9,609 bases of DNA from a bacterium (lineage in GTDB: Bacteria; BMS3Abin14): the NCBI GenBank assembly GCA_022865845.1, contig JALHUC010000570.1:1-9609 (forward strand), in the 5' to 3' direction. The notes beneath the pieces were generated by a model. The model was not told the origin of the DNA, searched no databases, and saw nothing but the letters and a program-made list of their open reading frames with translations. The translations under genes and the position numbers were made by a program. Below, in pieces: positions 6,103-9,609 of the stretch. Every line of letters starts with the position of its first letter. Positions within the stretch are counted from its first letter, which is position 1.

Positions 6103-6130
6103 GGGGGAGAACCTTGCGTTCCCCCCTTTT
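6103..6130 (+). terminator. Rho-independent terminator after the LysE-family gene
   Basis: GGGGG (6103-6107) plus GAAC (6109-6112) pair with GTTC (6118-6121) plus CCCCC (6122-6126) around a 5-nt loop, with one bulged A at 6108. TTTT follows at 6127-6130. It lies 15 nt after the stop codon and separates this transcript from the PLP-enzyme gene downstream. Confidence 0.8.
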
Positions 6131-6204
6131 CATGGACTAATCTTATTCACTACTTAGTCACTCTGACACCAGGGGGATCTTTGATCGATCAACGAGGAGA
6201 GAAT

Positions 6205-7335
6205 ATGCATATTGACACAAAGTGCGTTCATTCAGGTGAGGGTACCGACACCATTACCGGGGGGGTCAACACTCCCATCTTCCCATCCTCAGCCCACGAG
6301 TACCTGGATGCCGAGGACGCAGCCTACCCGAGATATTTCAACACCTTCAATCAAAAGGTCCTCGTCCGGAAGCTCTGCGAGCTGGAAGGAGCCGAGGATG
6401 GCGTCGTTTTCTCGTCGGGTATGGCCGCCTTCAGTTCGGTGCTCCTTTCGTTCCTAAAAACGGGGGATCACATTGTTCTGCAGGATGATATATACGGAGG
6501 CAGCCATGCCTTTGTGAGCGCGTTTTTCGACCGGTTCGGCATAGACTACTCCTTTGTTGCCAGCAGCCCTGAGGCCATCGAAGAAGCGATCCGGCCGGAG
6601 ACATGCCTCGTATTTATCGAGACCCCGACGAACCCCCTGTTAAATGTCATCGACATCCGGGCCGTTGTTGAGGTGGCCAGGCGAAACAACTGTCTTACGG
6701 TCATCGACAACACCTTCGCGACCCCCATCCTCCAGAACCCCATTAATCTCGGGATCGATATCGTTGTTCACAGTGGTACTAAATATTTAGGCGGGCACAG
6801 CGACCTTTCGTGTGGTGCCGCTGTGACAAGTTCGGAACTGGCGGCAAAGATCAGGCACACTGCCGTTAACTTCGGGGGCAACCTCAACGCCCTGACCTGC
6901 TATCTGCTGGAGAGAAGTTTAAAGACCCTGGCGATCCGTGTGAGGCAGCAAACGGAAAACGCCCTTGATATGGCCAGATTCCTGAAGGACCAGCCTTATA
7001 TCGGAAAGGTCAATTATCCCGGCCTTCCCGATCACCCGGGTCACGACCTTGCCCGTGACCAGATGAGCGGGTTCGGGGCCATGCTCTCCTTTGAACTCGG
7101 GGATATTGACCTGTCGGCGGACGGCTTCATGAGAAAACTCAAGCTCATTAAACCCGCTGTCAGTCTCGGGGGAATCGAAACGACGATCTGCGATCCTGCC
7201 AGGACATCCCATGTAAAGGTTTCTGCCGAAGTGCGTGCGCGGCAGGGAATCACAGACAATCTGCTCCGGCTGTCGGTGGGGATCGAGGATATTGAGGATC
7301 TGGTGGGCGATGTTAAACAAACCGTGGAACTTTGA
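6205..7335 (+). CDS. Cystathionine gamma-synthase/beta-lyase family PLP enzyme
   Basis: A 376-residue cytoplasmic pyridoxal-phosphate enzyme of the Cys/Met metabolism family (fold type I). The cofactor lysine is Lys193 in SGTKYLGGHSD. Other family marks are FSSGMAA (phosphate-binding loop), DDIYGG, FIETPTNPLLNVID, VIDNTFATP and, near the C-terminus, SLGGIETTICDPA and RLSVGIEDIEDLV. The segment PRYFNTFNQ replaces the more usual YSRxxNPT and marks a subfamily I recall mainly from Bacteroidetes-type enzymes (PRYFNTPNQ). It should act on cystathionine, an O-acylhomoserine or a similar amino acid, but gamma-synthase, beta-lyase and gamma-lyase cannot be separated by eye. ATG at 6205 is chosen over TTG at 6181 because GAGGAG (6194-6199) lies 5 nt before it and the protein then starts MHIDTKCVHSG, as the family does. 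No SAM riboswitch is evident upstream. Confidence 0.9.
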   Translation: MHIDTKCVHSGEGTDTITGGVNTPIFPSSAHEYLDAEDAAYPRYFNTFNQKVLVRKLCELEGAEDGVVFSSGMAAFSSVLLSFLKTGDHIVLQDDIYGGSHAFVSAFFDRFGIDYSFVASSPEAIEEAIRPETCLVFIETPTNPLLNVIDIRAVVEVARRNNCLTVIDNTFATPILQNPINLGIDIVVHSGTKYLGGHSDLSCGAAVTSSELAAKIRHTAVNFGGNLNALTCYLLERSLKTLAIRVRQQTENALDMARFLKDQPYIGKVNYPGLPDHPGHDLARDQMSGFGAMLSFELGDIDLSADGFMRKLKLIKPAVSLGGIETTICDPARTSHVKVSAEVRARQGITDNLLRLSVGIEDIEDLVGDVKQTVEL

Positions 7336-7366
7336 ACAAATTGAATATATCGTTGGGACAAGCAGT

Positions 7367-7417
7367 GGGGTCAGGTAGTATCTCCTGGAAAAGGCAAGAA
7401 GGCAGGACCTGATCCCC
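7367..7417 (+). repeat. Short REP hairpin of the GGGGTCAGG type
   Basis: GGGGTCAGGT (7367-7376) pairs with ACCTGATCCCC (7407-7417), with one bulged base in the right arm and a 30-nt loop. It sits 31 nt after the PLP-enzyme stop and is the shortest-armed complete copy in the window. It could act as a 3' end for that transcript, though no T-tract follows. Confidence 0.7.
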
Positions 7418-7463
7418 AAAATTTCCCCCAATCACGCTCCAACTCATTGGGGAGGGCTCTGAA

Positions 7464-8228
7464 GTGTCAAAGATATCAGGTTCGCTTCTTGCGTTAGCTC
7501 TATCCCTGATGCTTTCAATTGCCATAATCCCTGTGCGACCTGCCTCGGGACAGCCGGTCCAGCCTGCCGAAGAAGAGTCTGGGAATTCCATTCAGTACCA
7601 TGGCTACGAGGTAGTGATAGGTGTTACCTCGCGGGCACAGGCCCTGCTCGTGTTCGAAGGAGGAGGCGATAAAAAGCTCGCTGTAATGACCGGAGACTTT
7701 ATTCCTTCCCCCCAGATCTTCATCAACACGCCTTTTCGTCCTTTCAAAATCGAAGATGTCGGTGGGGAAAAGACCACCCGCACGGGCTACTACTGGAAGT
7801 ACAGCTACAACAAGTTTTCCCTTGACCGGCAGGAGGACCCGGACACGGGAGGGATCGGACCGTCTTCGTCTGTCTACAATTACGGAACAAAGGTAGAAGG
7901 TGATTTTTTCTCCGTGGCGCCGGTTATCGCCACCGAGATGCTCAGGCCTGACGGAACGGTAAAGTTCCGCGCCGAAGTGGGACTAGGTTTGGGCTACCTC
8001 GACCTTGGGGGGGACATCGTCCTTGGGGATTGGCAGGGCGACCCTCTGGCTCCCAGAACTCAGATCGATTACAGCGGCCTGTCCTTTTTCCTCTTCACAA
8101 TGGGCCGTCATCATTGGGGATCGTTCATGTTCGGCTACCAGCTGGGTATCAGCGCAACCAGTTCTAAACCCTATTCCTACAGCCAGTCCTACGTTTCTCT
8201 CGATATCGGGTACAGGGTAGTGTTATAG
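7464..8228 (+). CDS. Predicted outer-membrane beta-barrel protein, unknown function
   Basis: A 254-residue exported protein starting at GTG, with GGGGAGGG (7449-7456) as ribosome site. The signal peptide has a long hydrophobic core (LLALALSLMLSIAIIPV) and a likely cleavage after PASG or a nearby Ala. The mature part has many amphipathic strands with aromatic ends, such as TGYYWKYSYNKFSL, VKFRAEVGLGLGYLDLGG, SGLSFFLFTMGRH and GSFMFGYQLGISA, typical of a small barrel. It ends YVSLDIGYRVVL, a terminal amphipathic strand with alternating residues, although the last residue is Leu rather than the Phe often seen. No named family recognised. It is a single gene between two REP hairpins. Confidence 0.78.
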   Translation: MSKISGSLLALALSLMLSIAIIPVRPASGQPVQPAEEESGNSIQYHGYEVVIGVTSRAQALLVFEGGGDKKLAVMTGDFIPSPQIFINTPFRPFKIEDVGGEKTTRTGYYWKYSYNKFSLDRQEDPDTGGIGPSSSVYNYGTKVEGDFFSVAPVIATEMLRPDGTVKFRAEVGLGLGYLDLGGDIVLGDWQGDPLAPRTQIDYSGLSFFLFTMGRHHWGSFMFGYQLGISATSSKPYSYSQSYVSLDIGYRVVL

Positions 8229-8246
8229 ATCCAGGAACTTCTGGGT

Positions 8247-8335
8247 GGGGATCAAGGGGATCAAGGGGTCAGGCCGTGAATTGTGGCATGCCTGACTTGT
8301 TCAGTTTGAAATACCACAATTCACGGCCTGACCCC
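8247..8335 (+). repeat. REP hairpin with 22-bp perfect arms and upstream 9-bp duplication
   Basis: The arm at 8265-8286 (starting GGGGTCAGGCCGTGAATT) is exactly complementary to 8314-8335. The 27-nt loop contains CTGA and TCAG, which can form a small inner stem, as in the 3333 copy. Immediately before the left arm GGGGATCAA occurs twice in tandem (8247-8255, 8256-8264), running into the REP's own GGGG. It is the longest perfect palindrome in the window and lies 36 nt after the outer-membrane gene. Confidence 0.88.
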
Positions 8336-8343
8336 ATAATTCG

Positions 8344-8421
8344 CAGATCGTTGAAAACTATCGTCGCGCCCTGGGCGATGAGCCACTGCTAAATCTGGTT
8401 GATATTGGCAGGGGTTACTAA
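8344..8421 (+). pseudogene. Possible C-terminal coding remnant
   Basis: From 8344 to TAA at 8419-8421 one frame reads 25 residues with good protein-like character: QIVENYRRALGD, then EPLLNLVDIGRGY. It has no start codon, and in the same frame a TGA lies within the REP arm at 8329-8331, so the REP marks its left edge. It may be the tail of a gene whose body was lost when repeats entered. I do not recognise the family. The stretch is short enough to be chance. Confidence 0.25.
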
Positions 8422-8427
8422 AAATCA

Positions 8428-8457
8428 GTGCACTAGTGCACTGGTGCACCTGTGCAC
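8428..8457 (+). repeat. GTGCAC x4 array (copy 3)
   Basis: Four GTGCAC hexamers at exactly 8-bp spacing with joints TA, TG and CT, identical over all 30 bases to the array at 4198-4227. Unlike copies 1 and 2, the flanks do not carry clear TCGGAG and CTCTGA ends; GGTTCAGACA at 8471-8480 is at best a decayed right end. It ends 38 nt before the ATG of the repeat-protein gene, so here it lies in the leader or promoter region. Confidence 0.8.
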
Positions 8458-8495
8458 TATACAAAATAAGGGTTCAGACAGCGAAAGGATCACTC

Positions 8496-9158
8496 ATGGA
8501 TCTGGAGCGAAGAAACTTTATTAAATTGTTTTTGAGGAACTCCACTTTACTGGGATTAACCGGCAGTCCCTTGCTCCACATGATGATCAAACCAGGCAAT
8601 GCCATGGCCAGCGATCAAGGCGCGCAAAACTTTTTTTGGGGGATCTTATTGTATGCATTGCACACCCATCATGAGTATGGTCTTTCAAACAAAAGATTGG
8701 TGGTCGAAAAATATATAGCTTCAAACAGGACGCCAAAGCTGGTGGAGTTAACTTCAAACAGGATAGAGGTACTTAAATATGCTCCATCCGGCAACACTCC
8801 AAAATTGGTGGAACTCACTCCAGACAGCATAGAGGTGTTAAAATTCGCTGCCTCAGATAATTCTCCAAAGGTGGTGGAGATAACTTCAAACAGGATAGAG
8901 GTGCTTGCATTTGCTCCATCAAATAACACCCCGGAAATCGTGGCTGTAACTCCAAGCGGGATGGAGATTAAAGAGTACATTGCTTCAAACTACACGCCAA
9001 AGATAGTAGATATAACTCCAGCCGGGATAGAGGTTAAAGAATTTATTTCTTCAAGCAACACCCCGAAAATAGTGGAAATTACTACAAACAGGATAGAGGT
9101 AAAACAATACATTGGGGGAACGCTCTCACCACGGATAATCAGGATAGAATCCCTGTGA
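8496..9158 (+). CDS. Tat-signal protein built of 22-residue tandem repeats, unknown function
   Basis: A 220-residue protein. The start at 8496 is chosen because AAAGGA lies just upstream and because the protein then opens MDLERRNFIKLFLRNS, a twin-arginine export signal (RRxFIK) followed by a hydrophobic stretch (TLLGLTGSPLLHMM). An upstream in-frame GTG at 8436 lies inside the GTGCAC array and is rejected. After a short unique segment, residues 70-220 form seven repeats of 22 residues, the last shortened. The consensus is roughly V-x-K/E-Y/F-x-x-S-x-N-T-P-K-I-V-E-I-T-x-x-x-I-E. Each repeat should give two short beta strands (PKIVEIT and IEVKEF) with turns between, so a beta-solenoid or meander is likely. 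There are no Cys in the repeats and no cofactor motif. The gene is visibly richer in A and T than its neighbours, which may mean acquisition from elsewhere. Periplasmic location is inferred; function is unknown. Confidence 0.8.
   Translation: MDLERRNFIKLFLRNSTLLGLTGSPLLHMMIKPGNAMASDQGAQNFFWGILLYALHTHHEYGLSNKRLVVEKYIASNRTPKLVELTSNRIEVLKYAPSGNTPKLVELTPDSIEVLKFAASDNSPKVVEITSNRIEVLAFAPSNNTPEIVAVTPSGMEIKEYIASNYTPKIVDITPAGIEVKEFISSSNTPKIVEITTNRIEVKQYIGGTLSPRIIRIESL
8703..9155 (+). repeat. Tandem 66-bp coding repeats (seven units)
   Basis: Units begin at 8703, 8769, 8835, 8901, 8967, 9033 and 9099; the last is 57 bp. Period is exactly 66 bp throughout with no indels. DNA similarity is clearest around the stretch reading ACTTCAAACAGGATAGAGGT (8751-8770), which recurs almost unchanged at 8882-8901, with a related form near 9082-9101. 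Similarity between alternate units suggests growth by duplication of more than one unit at a time. Confidence 0.85.
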
Positions 9159-9183
9159 GAATTGTGTTTTTTGGGATCGTTGA

Positions 9184-9343
9184 GGTCAGGGCGGAAATTG
9201 TAAATCATGGGTGCCGGAGTGTGAATTATGGCTGAAAAGCAATAACAGGTACCAGGTGCCTTGCTTGCCTCGCTGTAGCCTATGGCGAAGGCGGGTACCT
9301 GGACCAGAAACCAGGGGTTGATCTTTGCCAAAGTGCCCTGACA
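9184..9343 (+). repeat. Palindrome-rich mosaic with degenerate REP ends
   Basis: The left end GGTCAGGGC (9184-9192) is complementary to GCCCTGACA (9335-9343) over TCAGGGC/GCCCTGA, so the 160-base block may be one old REP-bounded unit. Inside, CAGGTACC (9246-9253) and GGTACCTG (9294-9301) are perfect arms of a hairpin, within which GCCTCGC (9267-9273) pairs with GCGAAGGC (9285-9292) with one bulge. It fills most of the gap between the repeat protein and the last gene. Confidence 0.5.
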
Positions 9344-9378
9344 CCGGATTACGGATGGCTCGATCACTGAATATTCTT

Positions 9379-9384
9379 TATAAT
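9379..9384 (+). promoter_or_regulatory. Candidate -10 box for the last gene
   Basis: A perfect TATAAT, with its last base 111 nt before the ATG at 9496. The -35 position at 17-bp spacing reads TGGCTC, a poor match, so this is tentative. A second A/T-rich stretch (TTAAAATATAAG, about 9430-9441) is an alternative. Confidence 0.22.
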
Positions 9385-9495
9385 CGTGCCACAGGTCTTC
9401 GGCCGTCGCACTCTGTATCTCAGCTCAGGTTAAAATATAAGCTGCGACCCTGAGGCCCAATAACATGGAAAATTTTATTCCAGGAGAGGGACCAA

Positions 9496-9609
9496 ATGAA
9501 AATACCGGAATATGTCAGCAAGGAAGAGGTTCGAAAAGTATGCGCAGAGCTGGGGCTCAGCGACTGGTCGATCCGCACGGAAACAGATGTTCCCGCCCGT
9601 GAGGCGGAG
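9496..9609 (+). CDS. Hypothetical protein N-terminus (partial)
   Basis: Thirty-eight codons run open to the right edge from ATG at 9496, behind an excellent ribosome site, AGGAGAGGG (9482-9490). The protein begins MKIPEYVSKEEVRKVCAELG and continues LSDWSIRTETDVPAREAE. The start is charged and probably helical with no signal peptide, so it is likely cytoplasmic. VSKEEVRKVCAELGL looks like a helix at the start of a small soluble domain, but I cannot name a family. Ribosome site and composition make it a real gene with fair certainty. Confidence 0.7.
   Translation, partial: MKIPEYVSKEEVRKVCAELGLSDWSIRTETDVPAREAE

Noticed and set aside
6181..6183. TTG at 6181 as the start of the PLP enzyme
   Set aside because: The ATG at 6205 has a good ribosome site at the right distance and matches the family's start.
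6089..6204. SAM or other riboswitch ahead of the sulfur amino-acid enzyme
   Set aside because: The gap is short and taken up by the upstream terminator plus a weak GACTAA/TTAGTC inverted repeat (6135-6159); no riboswitch core is recognisable.
8436..8438. GTG at 8436 as the start of the repeat-protein gene
   Set aside because: It falls inside the GTGCAC array, would bury the twin-arginine signal behind 20 extra residues, and has no ribosome site.
8703..9155. CRISPR array
   Set aside because: The 66-bp repeats are in frame within a gene, diverge as protein repeats do, and have no unique spacers.

Overview
The window looks like a chromosomal stretch of a moderately GC-rich Gram-negative bacterium, perhaps an anaerobe of the Desulfobacterota (deltaproteobacterial) type. 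The reasons are a ferredoxin-linked 2-oxoacid oxidoreductase pair (fused gamma-alpha subunit plus beta), a lipoprotein, a probable outer-membrane protein, a Tat-type signal, and intergenic gaps loaded with GGGGTC-type REP palindromes. The lineage is an inference, because there is no rRNA or other marker gene.

Layout, left to right. 1-103 (minus) is the start of an exported protein, probably an amino-acid ABC transporter binding protein. 104-755 has no gene I can support but holds a 25-bp perfect hairpin, half of a REP element, a terminator-like structure and the first GTGCAC array. 756-3315 is a two-gene operon, korA-korB. 3459-4162 holds two small membrane-associated proteins of unknown function. 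4163-4511 is a repeat-filled gap with the second GTGCAC array and a half REP. 4512-5279 is a lipoprotein. 5426-6088 is a LysE-family exporter, followed by a clear terminator. 6205-7335 is a PLP enzyme of the cystathionine gamma-synthase/beta-lyase family. 7464-8228 is a probable outer-membrane beta-barrel protein. 8229-8495 holds a 22-bp-arm REP hairpin, a possible coding remnant and the third GTGCAC array. 8496-9158 is a Tat-signal protein made almost wholly of 22-residue repeats. 9159-9495 is a palindrome-rich mosaic, and 9496 to the end is the start of an unidentified gene.

Apart from korA-korB, the genes look like single transcription units with unrelated jobs: central carbon/redox metabolism, sulfur amino-acid metabolism, small-molecule export and envelope proteins. 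What unites the window is the repeat population. Nearly every gap carries an element with GGGGTCAGG or GGGGTCGGAG at the left and CCTGACCCC or CTCTGACNCC at the right, always in forms that fold on the plus strand. These resemble REP sequences mobilised by IS200-like tyrosine transposases (RAYTs), but no transposase gene lies in the window. Three gaps also carry four GTGCAC hexamers spaced exactly 8 bp apart, two of them nested in such elements. That array, and the 22-residue repeat protein directly behind one copy, are the least explained parts of the window.
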